This document shows, piece by piece, positions 24,202 to 36,788 of a stretch of 64,000 nt of DNA (positions within the stretch are counted from its first letter, which is position 1; every line of letters begins with the position of its first letter). The notes below the pieces were generated by a model that saw nothing but the letters and a program-made list of their open reading frames with translations, was not told the DNA's origin and made no database searches. The position numbers and the translations under genes are program-made. Source of the DNA: Magicicada septendecula. Its lineage: Eukaryota > Arthropoda > Insecta > Hemiptera > Cicadidae. Where the stretch lies: positions 1,316,913,046 through 1,316,977,045 of the forward strand of contig CM068367.1 in NCBI GenBank assembly GCA_034769895.1, written 5' to 3'.

Positions 24202-25212
24202 TCATCCATTGTCCAATACATAAGTTGTCCTTGTTGCACGGACTATTATTGTTTTCAGAATGATTTCTATCCTTGTCAACTTTATCATTACTACCTTGTA
24301 TTTTGATTTTGCTGCTGCGAAGTTTTCACTCATTTCAAGATCTACTATTGAATTTCCAATCAATTCTGTCCTAATGACATATCTTTCGATCACTCTGTAC
24401 TGCAATTTTTCGAACACCAAATTTTCAATGGTATCTTCGCCGACTTTTAACACTTCATTATCTAGTTCATTAACTAAATATGTCACTGGTATATCAACTA
24501 TTGATGATATAGCTGATATTTTATTATCCCTTTCTTTGTCTGATGTATTCATTTTAAATATAAATTTCCTGAAGTTTTTACTATGATTTTTTAATTCTGT
24601 TCTTTCTATGTAATTAGCGGTTGGGAGATTACTTACATTAACCAGCCCACTCCTAATCATATCTAATTCTTCCTGTGTATTTTTCTGTTTCTTGGGACGT
24701 CTTTTACCTATTTTCTTCGTCTTCTTTTCCACATACTTATTATTCTCTTTATTTCTGCTATGCTTCTTTTCAGATAACAATACACTTTTGTCTTGTTTAT
24801 TTACTATTTCTTTACTACCTTTTATTTTCTGATTTACTGGATCTCTAATTTGATCGTTTGGTATTATTTCTATCTCCGTTATCTTATTCAATGTTTCCAC
24901 ATTTTGCTTGTCATCTTCTATCGTTGTTTCTATTGACTGGTTTTCATCACTCCTTATTTCTTTCTTATACTCTTCTAACTGTTGTTTCAATTCCTCTCTA
25001 TTTTTCTTACTCTCTTCCTTCAATTGTCCTTTTAACTCTTCGTTCCTTTGTCTAATATCCTCCTTCAACTGTTGTTGTAATGTTTCATTATTACTTTCAA
25101 TTTTTTTATTTAATTCTTCATGATCTTCCCTCATTTGTTTCTTTAATTCCTCATTATTTTGTCTATTATCCTCCTTAATTTGTTTCTTTAATTCCTCATT
25201 ACTTTGTTTCAC
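24202..25212 (-). CDS. Element 1 gag-like coiled-coil frame, copy 4 (long type)
   Basis: 336 codons, open throughout, nearly identical to copy 2. Confidence 0.6.
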   Translation of the reverse strand: MKQSNEELKKQIKEDNRQNNEELKKQMREDHEELNKKIESNNETLQQQLKEDIRQRNEELKGQLKEESKKNREELKQQLEEYKKEIRSDENQSIETTIEDDKQNVETLNKITEIEIIPNDQIRDPVNQKIKGSKEIVNKQDKSVLLSEKKHSRNKENNKYVEKKTKKIGKRRPKKQKNTQEELDMIRSGLVNVSNLPTANYIERTELKNHSKNFRKFIFKMNTSDKERDNKISAISSIVDIPVTYLVNELDNEVLKVGEDTIENLVFEKLQYRVIERYVIRTELIGNSIVDLEMSENFAAAKSKYKVVMIKLTRIEIILKTIIVRATRTTYVLDNG

Positions 25213-25490
25213 TGTTTCTTTGTTCTATTATTTTCTTCTATTCTTCCGAATTGCTCCACCATAATCCTCATCATTTCCTGTAAATTATCGTCCATTGGTT
25301 GGGTTGGTTTCTTTGGTTGATCCCCTTGGGCATCCCTTACTATTACTTCCATTTCTTCAGTCGCTGTTACTGGGGTATCCCTTACCATTACTTCCACTTC
25401 TTCAACTGTTGTTACTTCCTTGTCTTCCATATTTAACTCTATTTCTTCTCCCTCCATCCGTTTCCGTGACGTTGCTCTTCTCCTTGACAT
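25209..25490 (-). CDS. Element 1 gag-like N-terminal frame, copy 4
   Basis: 93 codons, identical in predicted protein to copy 2. Confidence 0.6.
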   Translation of the reverse strand: MSRRRATSRKRMEGEEIELNMEDKEVTTVEEVEVMVRDTPVTATEEMEVIVRDAQGDQPKKPTQPMDDNLQEMMRIMVEQFGRIEENNRTKKQ

Positions 25491-25864
25491 CTCTGTTGTT
25501 AATCGTAGCCGCCACTAGAGTAGAAATCACTGTAAACTCACAATAAGAATACAAAGTTATTCGATTTCTAGCCTCACTAGTTGGGCTCCAATTCTGTAAC
25601 GTGTATGAGTGTATTATTAATATATTTTACAGCCTCACTATTGGTTGCGCCAATTCTGTAACGACACCAACGATCGTACTTTCTAAATTGTATGTTATTT
25701 AGCCTCACTATTGGGATAGCCAATTTGTTACATCCAGAATCGAACCTACGGGTTATTTATCAGAATTTGTATCTTGTTTAACTCGGTTATTATTTGTATA
25801 TACTTTGTTAATATTGGATTAAGGATGAGTATCTGTTCAGGGGGACGTTTGTTGAGCGCCAATT

Positions 25865-27779
25865 TGCAATCACCGTTTGCAAATAAAATTTATTGGTGAA
25901 ATATCAATAATAAATTTTTATTAAAATTTATTTAAATAATATATGATTTCTTTATTCTGTAATTAAATCTCTTTTAATCTTTTCTTTCTGCAAGGAATAT
26001 GATAACTTGTGCTCATCAAAACGTATTAAAAAAAATCTGCTAAGACTTTCAAATGATGAGTGTTGTTGCCAACTTAATCTAATTACTGAAGTCAACTCAC
26101 AGTACCAGATATCTTGTTCAGTATATCATACCCATTTTGTATTCATGAAATAAAGACACGAATAAACCTTTTTCGCTATTTTGTAAACTCAAATCCTTTA
26201 TTTATTCTTTAACTTGTTTTAAATGTCAAATATAATTCTTAACAAAGTATGGCCAGCTGTATTTTAATATGCTCAGAGTGGCAGCAGTAACTCTTATACC
26301 TCAGGCATAAACATTTCATATTTTATATTTAATGAATAAAATACAATTATAATGTGTTAAGTAGGTCCTTTTGGCTACGATATAACAACAGTTTTGATAG
26401 GGAAAGTACCAAAATACATATGATTAGAAATAGTCACAGTGTGTCTTAAAAGGATTATATAAAGAGTGTAAAACAGTTCAGTGTATAGGTTAGGTTATTA
26501 AAATGTTTTTTAGACTTAATTAGCTTTAGATTATATTAACATTATACATCAATGGTTTTTTATGCTTATGTCCATAATATTAATTAATATTGTTCTCAGT
26601 GGAAGTTCAAAAGGGTTTTTATGAAAAGTGTACTCAATCTCTTTGAAACCTTTAGTCTAGGCTTAACAGGGAATGGTTCAGATTAATTTTAGATCAAAAA
26701 TACTTCTCTCCCTGTGTCAATTGATCCAATTTCTTCAGAGATGTCCTGGTTTAATTCTGCAGAGTCCTGTAGCACTTCCTTCTTCTATTTTAATCTTGAT
26801 AAAGATAATTATTTAATTGTTTTTGTTGAGATGCACTGATATAACATGTATTATTATTTACTTTAGTCACTATGAGTTGTTTTAAAATCAACCTTTCTTC
26901 ATTCAGATGCCAATAATACTCCTTATTTTATTCTATCAACATATTAGTTGCTAAGGCCTACCGTAGATATCTTCCTGGTTTCCAATGTAACAGTTTTTAT
27001 ATGACCCTGGTGATCTCATATTATTAATATAAACAAACTCTTACTATTTTGTATTTCATTTCCTTTAAAAGGATATACCTTTTTTATAGGAGCTTTAATC
27101 TTCATTTTATTTGTTTCTTTGTTCTTCTGATGAAAAACTGATCATTTTGACACCACTCTTGACTATTTTCTGATCTATATTTCCTGAGTTATTGATTTAC
27201 ACTTTTTTATTATTTTTGTTCCAAACTTATTTATTATTATTTCTTTTTGTACCTTTCACTTTCTTAAATTTATTTTATACATTTAGTAATCTTTTAACAT
27301 AAACTGACATTGTTTCGTTATTATTTTAATAGAAATTCTTATTCATATAACTTAACTGACTAAGCTCAATATGCCTAGTTTTACAAAAATCTCTGACTAT
27401 GATTTTGGTACTTTCTTGTTAAGAATAACATTAGTGTTATTAACACTATTATACATAATATTAATAAATGTGACAAAAACTGATTACTAATAACTATTAG
27501 TAATATGTTATAATCCCCTTTCTTTAACTTACTGTGTTTATAAATTTACAGTCTGCCCAAATAAAACAAAATTCCATAAGTAAGTTCATTAACAGTTTTC
27601 TTCTTACTTATTATCATTGACATCATTTTAACTATGATAAACACAACATACATTAAACAATTAAAATAAAACATGTTCAATCAAGTCTTTCTTAAAAATC
27701 TTATGTCTCTTGGTACTTTTTACTAATATAATCAAAGTATATTTATGTTACTAGGGCATGGTAAAAATGTCATGTAACA
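25865..27779 (-). mobile_element. Element 1, LTR-E (no Helentron)
   Basis: Complete LTR of 1915 bp with an empty Helentron site at about 27715-27725 and no 46-bp duplication. It is a mosaic: PBS-side markers as LTR-C, a middle marker as LTR-D, terminal part as LTRs A and F. Confidence 0.85.
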
Positions 27780-28945
27780 TAATGCCCCCCCCCCCTCCCA
27801 GAAAACAGGTTATTTTAGTAATAATTAGATTGCTCAAATAAGCTGATTAACTTCACCATTACTTTTCTCAATTTCCATAATACTTCTTTTTATTTCAGCA
27901 CTTAAAACTTGATTTTGATTCTTCATACTTTTCACACCTCGAGTCATATTCTCATATTTATTTTTCATTTCTTTACCTCGTCGTTTGTATCATCCCTAAA
28001 ATACCATAATTCCCTAACATTAAATACTACATATGGGTTCGGATTCGGAGGGGCACTATTGGCTTCCATTACTCCGCCGTTTTCCCTAAATATATCATCT
28101 GAAATCAGAGGAACTTCATCTCTGTCCAGGAAAAAATAAAGTTGCACTATCACAACACAATACATATAATAATTACCTACAAGGTAGCTCCTTCGCTACA
28201 AACGTATATTCCAGCGATTGTTACATTATTTCTTTGAGGTCTATTCACATTTTTATTCTGTGACTATTTCACATCTAGTGTTTTATCACTTCAATTAATG
28301 TTCTATCTTTCACATGTAATTGGTTAACCTTACTCAACCTACATGTTGTATTATTTCCATCTTGGTGCTGTCAATCAATAATATTTTAGATTCTATCTTC
28401 ATCTAAATCGTTCTAACCCTTCTTAAATAGTAACTAGTATTAATTGTTTTTTATCATTGTTATTATACTGATTAATCTGGTTATTCAAATAATTATTATG
28501 GTTATTAACCGTCTTTCTCTTCTTTTATGATTATTAGTTCAAAATAATTTCTTTTGAAATATTTATATAGTAAGGTGATCTTCTTATTTTTATTTCTTGG
28601 GGTTTTCTTCTTAATAGATTCAAAATAATTTCCTCTGAAACACATGGTAAGATGTTCTTACTTAATTTTATTTCTTGGGGTTTTCTTCTTAATAGATTCA
28701 AAATAATTGTTCTTAATAAATTCAAAATAATTTCTTCCGAAACACATGGTAAGATGTTCTTACTTAATTTAGAATTTTGGGGTTTTCTTTCCTTTCTTTT
28801 AATTCATAAAATAAAAATTTTTTATTTGTAATAACTTCCATATTATGTTATTTGTATTAATAATTAATCCAATCTTTGTTCCATTAGTTTGCTTTAGTCC
28901 ATTCCCAGAAAATCAGTCCCTTCTTTCCATATTTTCATCTTTAGT

Positions 28946-29910
28946 TCATCCATTGTCCAATACATAAGTTGTCCTTGTTGCACGGACTATTATTGTTTTC
29001 AGAATGATTTCTATCCTTGTCAACTTTATCATTACTACCTTGTATTTTGATTTTGCTGCTGCGAAGTTTTCACTCATTTCAAGATCTACTATTGAATTTC
29101 CAATCAATTCTGTCCTAATGACATATCTTTCGATCACTCTGTACGCAATTTTTCGAACACCAAATTTTCAATGGTATCTTCGCCGACTTTTAACACTTCA
29201 TTATCTAGTTCATTAACTAAATATGTCACTGGTATATCAACTATTGATGATATAGCTGATATTTTATTATCCCTTTCTTTGTCTGATGTATTCATTTTAA
29301 ATATAAATTTCCTGAAGTTTTTACTATGATTTTTTAATTCTGTTCTTTCCATGTAATTAGCGGTTGGGAGATTACTTACATTAACCAGCCCACTCCTAAT
29401 CATATCTAATTCTTCCTGTGTATTTTTCTGTTTCTTGGGACGTCTTTTACCTATTTTCTTCGTCTTCTTTTCCACATACTTATTATTCTCTTTATTTCTG
29501 CTATGCTTCTTTTCAGATAACAATACACTTTTGTCTTGTTTATTTACTATTTCTTTACTACCTTTTATTTTCTGATTTACTGGATCTCTAATTTGATCGT
29601 TTGGTATTATTTCTATCTCCGTTATCTTATTCAATGTTTCCACATTTTGGTTGTCATCTTCTATCGTTGTTTCTATTGACTGGTTTTCATCACTCCTTAT
29701 TTCTTTCTTATACTCTTCTAACTGTTGTTTCAATTCCTCTCTATTTTTCTTACTCTCTTCCTTCAATTGTCCTTTTAACTCTTCGTTCCTTTGTCTAATA
29801 TCCTCCTTCAACTGTTGTTGTAATGTTTCATTATTACTTTCAATTTTTTTATTTAATTCCTCATGATCTTCCCTCATTTGTTTCTTTAATTCCTCATTAC
29901 TTTGTTTCAC
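28946..29910 (-). pseudogene. Element 1 gag-like coiled-coil region, copy 5 (broken)
   Basis: Homologous to the 321-codon frames of copies 1 and 3 but no longer open over its full length. It shows the copies are not all under selection. Confidence 0.65.
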
Positions 29911-30188
29911 TGTTTCTCTGTTCTATTATTTTCTTCTATTCTTCCGAATTGCTCCATCATAATCCTCATCATTTCCTGTAAATTATCGTCCATTGGTTGG
30001 GTTGGTTTCTTTGGTTGATCCCCTTGGGCATCCCTTACTATTACTTCCATTTCTTCAGTCGCTGTTACTGGGGTATCCCTTACCATTACTTCCACTTCTT
30101 CAACTGTTGTTACTTCCTTGTCTTCTATATTTAACTCTATTTCTTCTCCCTCCATCCGTTTCCGTGACGTTGCTCTTCTCCTTGACAT
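29907..30188 (-). CDS. Element 1 gag-like N-terminal frame, copy 5
   Basis: 93 codons, identical in predicted protein to copy 3 (RIMMEQFGR helix). Confidence 0.55.
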   Translation of the reverse strand: MSRRRATSRKRMEGEEIELNIEDKEVTTVEEVEVMVRDTPVTATEEMEVIVRDAQGDQPKKPTQPMDDNLQEMMRIMMEQFGRIEENNRTEKQ

Positions 30189-30562
30189 CTCTGTTGTTAA
30201 TCGTAGCCGCCACTAGAGTAGAAATCACTGTAAACTCACAATAAGAATACAAAGTTATTCGATTTCTAGCCTCACTAGTTGGGCTCCAATTCTGTAACGT
30301 GTATGAGTGTATTATTAATATATTTTACAGCCTCACTATTGGTTGCGCCAATTCTGTAACAACACCAACGATCGTACTTTCTAAATTGTATGTTATTTAG
30401 CCTCACTATTGGGATAGCCAATTTGTTACATCCAGAATTGAACCTACGGGTTATTTATCAGAATTTGTATCTTGTTTAACTCGGTTATTATTTGTATATA
30501 CTTTGTTAATATTGGATTAAGGATGAGTATCTGTTCAGGGGGACGTTTGTTGAGCGTCAATT

Positions 30563-32472
30563 TGCAATCACCGTTTGCAAATAAAATTTATTGGTGAAAT
30601 ATCAATAATAAATTTTTATTAAAATTTATTTAAATAATATATGATTTCTTTATTCTGTAATTAAATCTCTTTTAATCTTTTCTTTCAGCAAGGAATATGA
30701 TAACTTGTGCTCATCAAAACGTATTAAAAAAAATCTGCTAAGACTTTCAAATGATGAGTGTTGCCAACTTAATCTAATTACTGAAGTCAACTCACAGTAC
30801 CAGATATCTTGTTCAGTATATCATACCCATTTTGTATTCATGAAATAAAGACACGAATAAACCTTTTTCGGTATTTTGTAAACTCAAATCCTTTATTTAT
30901 TCTTTAACTTGTTTTAAATGTCAAATATAATTCTTAACAAAGTATGGCCAGCTGTATTTTAATATGCTCAGAGTGGCAGCAGTAACTCTTATACCTCAGG
31001 CATAAACATTTCATATTTTATATTTAATGAATAAAATACAATTATAATGTGTTAAGTAGGTCCTTTTGGCTACGATATAACAACAGTTTTGATAGGGAAA
31101 GTACCAAAATACATATGATTAGAAATAGTCACAGTGTGTCTTAAAAGGATTATATAAAGAGTGTAAAACAGTTCAGTGTATAGGTTAGGTTATTAAAATG
31201 TTTTTTAGACTTAATTAGCTTTAGATTATATTAACATTATACATCAATGGTTTTTTATGCTTATGTCCATAATATTAATTAATATTGTTCTCAGTGGAAG
31301 TTCAAAAGGGTTTTTATGAAAAGTATACTCAATCTCTTTGAAACCTTTAGTCTAGGCTTAACAGGGAATGGTTCAGATTAATTTTAGATCAAAAATACTT
31401 CTCTCCCTGTGTCAATTGATCCAATTTCTTCAGAGATGTCCTGAAGTTTAATTCTGCAGAGTCCTGTAGCACTTCCTTCTTCTATTTTAATCTTGATAAA
31501 GATAATTATTTAATTGTTTTTGTTGAGATGGACTGATATAACATGTATTATTATTTACTTTAGTCACTATGAGTTGTTTTAAAATCAACCTTTCTTCATT
31601 CAGATGCCAATAATACTCCTTATTTTATTCTATCAACATATTAGTTGCTAAGGCCTACCTTAGATATCTTCCTGGTTTCCAATGTAACAGTTTTTATATC
31701 ACCCTGGTGATCTCATATTATTAATATAAACAAACTCTTACTACTTTGTATTTCATTTTCTTTAAAAGGATATACCTTTTTTATAGGAGCTTTAATCTTC
31801 ATTTTATTTGTTTCTTTGTTCTTCTGATGAAAAACTGATCATTTTGACACCACTCTTGACTATTTTCTGATCCTTATTTCCTGAGTTATTGATTTACACT
31901 TTTTTATTATTTTTGTTCCAAACTTATTTATTATTATTTCTTTTTGTACCTTTCACTTTCTTAAATTTATTTTATACATTTAGTAATCTTTTAACATAAA
32001 CTGACATTGTTTCGTTATTATTTTAATAGAAATTCTTATTCATATAACTTAACTGACTAAGCTCAATATGCCTAGTTTTACAAAAATCTCCGACTATGAT
32101 TTTGGTACTTTCTTGTTAAGAATAACATTAGTGTTATTAACACTATTATACATAATATTAATAAATGTGACAAAAACTGATTACTAATAACTATTAGTAA
32201 TATGTTATAATCCCCTTTAACTGACTGTGTTTATAAATTTACAGTCTGCCCAAATAAAACAAAATTCCATAAGTAAGTTCATTAACAGTTTTCTTCTTAC
32301 TTATTATCATTGACATCATTTTAACTATGATAAACACAACATACATTAAACAATTAAAATAAAACCTGTTCAATCAAGTCTTTCTTAAAAATCTTATGTC
32401 TCTTGGTACTTTTTACTAATATAATCAAAGTATATTTATGTTACTAGGGCATGGTAAAAATGTCATGTAACA
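30563..32472 (-). mobile_element. Element 1, LTR-F (outer 5' LTR of the array)
   Basis: Complete LTR, 1910 bp, no Helentron. In element orientation it is the first LTR of the array. Its TG terminus is at 32472 and the next base begins sequence homologous to the LTR of element 2 (43317 onward). The array thus ends at a true insertion boundary. Confidence 0.85.
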
Positions 32473-33059
32473 ATATGCAGTATAATCAAAAGAAATTAGA
32501 TTATTAGAAAGATATTAGATAATCTAATAATTATCATAGTAATGAGCAAGCTGAGAGCAATATTAGATAATTACAAATGTTCATTATAGTAGCCTATAAG
32601 ATTGTATATTATGTCTATGTGTAATACGGGATTATCACTTAGATGTTAATAATTAGATGTGTGCTATGGCTACACACAAGCGAATAATAATGATATTTTT
32701 AAATCGCAACAAAATAAGAAATTTTTGATTAATAAATTTTAAAATTATTTTAAACCATATTACGTTGTGTTATTATTATTACGATTACACCTGTCATACT
32801 TTTACCGCATAAGTAATGTGTAAAATAAATGGCTCACAAGAAGTTGGGGGCTGCACAAATACTTAACGTTGTCGTAAAAGAAACGTCGCCCAAGAACGTG
32901 GTGTGCGACCATGCCATTTAACTATTTTAAAAAAATTTTAAAGTTAAATGTATGCTGTAAAAATGTGTTAAATGCAAAAATATATTATATGTAATAACTA
33001 GTATTATATTAAATATTATTTGAATGTTTTTTCAATTTGTTGTGTATTATAATAGCACA
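32473..33059 (+). mobile_element. Element 2, 5' LTR (part)
   Basis: The last ~590 bp of the 5' LTR; it ends ...agcaCA two bases before the PBS. Its beginning would lie to the left of the element 1 array, outside the window. The first ~400 bp match 43317-43716. Confidence 0.7.
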
Positions 33060-33061
33060 AC

Positions 33062-33073
33062 TGGCGCTCAACA
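33062..33073 (+). other. Primer-binding site, element 2
   Basis: TGGCGCTCAACA, two bases after the LTR end. Identical to the PBS of element 1. Confidence 0.75.
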
Positions 33074-33227
33074 GGTAATTATTGTAAATGAAAAGTGTAA
33101 TCGTAATGGTAATATTAATAATAATAACAGTAGTAATAATAAACAAAATAATAAATAAAGAATAGTATAACCGGGATCACCGATAATAATTATTTTAAAA
33201 ACATAATATAAATAAAAATAATTCAAC

Positions 33228-34390
33228 ATGGCAGAACCAGGAAGTTTTAGTCTGGAGGCAATTCAAAATATGATGTGAGCCATGATGGACGAATTAATTA
33301 TAAAACAAAAAGAATCAAATAGAAGAATTAAAAGAATTTAATGCAAAATTAAGACAAGAAAATATAAAACTCATAGAAGAATTTAAAGAATTTAATGCAA
33401 AACTAAGAGAAGTAATAAAAGGAGAATTAAAACAAGATATAATAGATAATACTACACAATTAGTAGATAAAGTTTCAGACACGAATACGCGCATAGATGC
33501 ACTAGAAAATAAAGTTAAACAAGCTCTACATGAACAATCTGTTAGGTTAGAGAATAAGCATAAAGAGTTATGCGTAGAATGGAAGAAAGATTTAAAGGAC
33601 ATTCATAAACAAATAAATGACAGTGTAAATGAGAAACTAAATACAATAAAGCATGAACAGGACAGTAAAATACAGGATGTTCATGATCTGCTTCAAGCAA
33701 CCACTAGTAAAACGAGTGAGTTAGAAACACGCACAATTGTAATAGAGAATAAGAAGAAACATCTAAGACTGCGAAAGATTATTCTGGAGAGATGTCCAAT
33801 ATGAAGGATCAAGTGAAGAATGAAATGGATCAGCTTCATGAGGAGCTACATAGACATCCAGCGGCGATGATGATGTATCCAGCACCAGTAGAAGAAAGGG
33901 TTAAATTAACTTTTGCAGGAAATAAATGGGAAAACAGCATGGAATTTTTATCCAACTGTGAAAAGGGAATGGAAAAAATTGGTAGTACCATTGACGATAA
34001 TGAAAAAATAAACTTTGTGACTCAACATTTCAAAGATTCAGCAGCACAATGGTATACTATAATACGTGATAATGTCACAAATTATCAACAATTCTGAGAC
34101 TCGTTTGAAAATAGGTATTGGAATATCCATACGCAGCGTCAAATACGTGATCAGCTAGAATATGGTAAATATAATATTCATGGTCGTCAGAGTATGGAAC
34201 AGTATACAATAGCACAAATTGAAAGAGTGAAACATCTTAAACGTAAGTTTTCAGAATATGAGATAATATCTAAACTGTCTTACCATTTTCAGAAGAATAT
34301 CCAACTCACTGTTTACGCACAAGGTATTAAAACAATTGAGGAATTTTTAATACTTGTAACACAATCTGAGAACCACTCGCGGTGAGAACA
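33228..34390 (+). pseudogene. Element 2 gag region (broken)
   Basis: Begins after the leader with a charged, coiled-coil-rich segment. A capsid-like segment follows around 33790-34390 (motifs FAGNKWENSMEFL, DSAAQWYTI, ERVKHLKRKF), typical of gypsy Gag. Interrupted fossil. The glutamine/arginine-rich stretch after it (to about 34720) may be the nucleocapsid end; no clear zinc knuckle was seen. Confidence 0.65.
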
Positions 34391-34849
34391 CACAACACAA
34401 TTATCAACCGCACGTTAATCACAACTATAATCACAGCAGTAATAATTATAAGCCAGCAATACAACACACACAAAATAGATCACCTGTAAACAACGCGCAC
34501 AAGCCAACGACTCAAAGCGTGGAATGTAGTCATCAAGAGAGGGAGAGCAGCGATCAGCGTGATAGTAGAGGGGCGAAGGGTGGATACGTCTGGCCAAATA
34601 CAAAGAAAAGATTTCTGAAGCCTTATGAACGAGCGGTTCATGCGGTAAAAACGCACAATAGCTCAAAGAGGGAATGCACAACGGAAACAACTAGTGCACC
34701 ATCAACGTCTAAACAATGACTCGAGACGCGGAAGCGACAGTACACAATAAATAATATATATCCTGTCGACATACGCAATGAATTGCTTAATACAGACCAG
34801 GGTGTAAACCAGGCGGAACACGCACACACATTTTGCCATACTGTTAATG

Positions 34850-35100
34850 TTCCTATCAACAATTGTCTAATTAAAATGTTGGTGGACACAGGTAGTCAAC
34901 TGTCAGTTTTAAATGCTACTTGGGTGCAATGAAATAAAAATTATTTTAATAATACAGGGATATTACCTGTGAATAATATGAACATTACAACCGCTACTAA
35001 TAAGCGAGAAAAGGTTAAAAACAAGCCTACGTAACAATGACATATGAAAATTTAGAAATAGAATGTCCAATGATTATTATGAATAAGTTGATATATAGTA
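34850..35100 (+). pseudogene. Element 2 aspartic protease region
   Basis: The motif LVDTGSQLSVLN (about 34876-34915) is the retroviral-type aspartic protease active site (D-T/S-G). A flap/Ile-rich segment follows (IIGIIGIDLLN near 35100). Part of a broken element. Confidence 0.7.
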
Positions 35101-35269
35101 TTATAGGTATTATAGGAATTGATTTATTGAATGTGCTAGATGCTAAGATTGATATCATTAATAATAAGATAATGTGTAATTATAAGGGTGCTCAACATAG
35201 CATAAGTATGAATGAAGAAGAGAGACAGTATAAGGTAAGTGAGATACCTATTGTCTTAAAGAGTACATA

Positions 35270-36213
35270 TTGAAACCCAAGGTTCAATATGTACCAACTC
35301 GATGTACAAGTCAGACAACCAACAAGATTTCTAAACAGGAAGATAAGCGGCTTCAAGAAGTAATAAATGAATATGAAGATGTATTCAATAAAACACCGAA
35401 GCAGACGACAATCTACAAACATACTATAACTGTAACAGACCCAACAAAATTCGTCAGGAGGACATACCCTATCCCAGTGCGCTACAAGGAAGAAGTAGAA
35501 ACGGAATTACGCCGCATGCTGGATAATAACGTGATAGAACGGTCCAACAGCAACTTCTTAAATTCTTTTGTAGTAGTAAAGAAGAAAAGCGGGGATATTC
35601 GTCTATGCCTGGACATGCGGGAGCTGAACAGTATTATAATGAAAGAGTATGACTGTGCGCCTAATGCTGACGAGCTGTTTACAAAATGTGAAGAAGCACG
35701 CTAGTTGACTAAACTAGACCTACGTTCAAGTTTTTGGCAGATTCCAATCCGAGAAGAGGATAGGAAATTTACTGCATTCCTGTACAAGAACAAGTGTTCC
35801 AACATAAGGTAGTACCATTTGGATTAAGCACGAGTTTGGCAGCTATTGTGAAATGTTTGGAAAGAACATTAGGCCCAGAAGTGGAACCTTGTACGACGAT
35901 CTTCGTAGATGATATTTCAGTGATATCTAAGACATTCGATGAACACATCAGAAATCTACGTACAATATCCCATAAGTTTAGGCTAGCAAACATGTCCCTA
36001 AACCTAGACAAATGTGAATTCATAAAAACTTCCATCCAATTCCTAGGACACATCATCTCATCCTCAGGTATAGAACCAGATCCTACCAAGATAACCAGTA
36101 GAACCAATTTTCCTATACCCAGGAATCTTAAAGGGTTACGTGCATTTTTGGGTTTAACTGGATATTACAGGAGGTTTACATCATTGTATGCTGAAAGGAC
36201 TCAACCTTTGTGA
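35270..36213 (+). pseudogene. Element 2 reverse transcriptase region
   Basis: RT blocks are recognisable in order: YPIPVRYKEEVETEL, NSFVVVKKKSGDIRLCLDMR, VPFGLSTS, the catalytic FVDDISVISK (the YxDD box), LNLDKCEF and FLGHIISSSG. These are Ty3/gypsy-type spacings. Fossil. Confidence 0.85.
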
Positions 36214-36214
36214 G

Positions 36215-36740
36215 AATTGACAAAGAAAGGACGAAAATTGAAACGGGAGAAGAAGCATCAAGAAGCCTTCGACCAAGTGAAGATGTTATTCGTAGAAAAC
36301 ATCATGCTGCATCATCCTCAACAAGAAGGAAAATTTGTGATTTACTGTGATGCTAGTGATTACGCCGTGGGAAGTGTATTATACCAGAAGGAGTCTGAAG
36401 GAAAACTATGGGTCATCGCCTTTTCGAGCAGAGTTTTCAAAGGAGCAGAGCGGCACTACTCAATATCAGAGAAGGAGATACTTGCAATTGTCTACGCTCT
36501 TAAGCAGTTTTGATATTGTATTTGTGGTAATCATTTTGAAATACATACTGACCATCAAGCATTGTCATTTCTACTTAAATGTAAAGTCACGAACTCTTGT
36601 TTACTGAGATGGATTTTAGCCATTGGGGAGTACTCATTCACTATCAAGTACTGCAAAGCGAAAGATAATAACGTTGCAGATATTTTAAGTCATTGTGTTA
36701 CAGAAGAATGTGAGGATACCTACAATAAGGAAGATAATGA
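36215..36740 (+). pseudogene. Element 2 RNase H region
   Basis: Motifs FVIYCDASDYAVGSVLYQ (first catalytic Asp), FSSRVFKGAERHYSISEKE (catalytic Glu) and ILAIGEYSF are those of gypsy RNase H directly after RT. Fossil. Confidence 0.8.
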
Positions 36741-36788
36741 GTACGTCTATTACCCATACGATTTGAAGCTAGCAACGAAGTAAGAAGA

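Larger units (their letters stand above)
23041..25864 (-). mobile_element. Element 1, internal region 4
   Basis: Long-type internal region, sister of internal region 2 (extra 45-bp coiled-coil repeat and shared single-base markers). Confidence 0.75.
27780..30562 (-). mobile_element. Element 1, internal region 5
   Basis: Short-type internal region, sister of internal region 3. Its gag-like region is broken; the other parts (polypurine tract, 78-bp repeats, leader triplet, PBS) are present. Confidence 0.75.
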
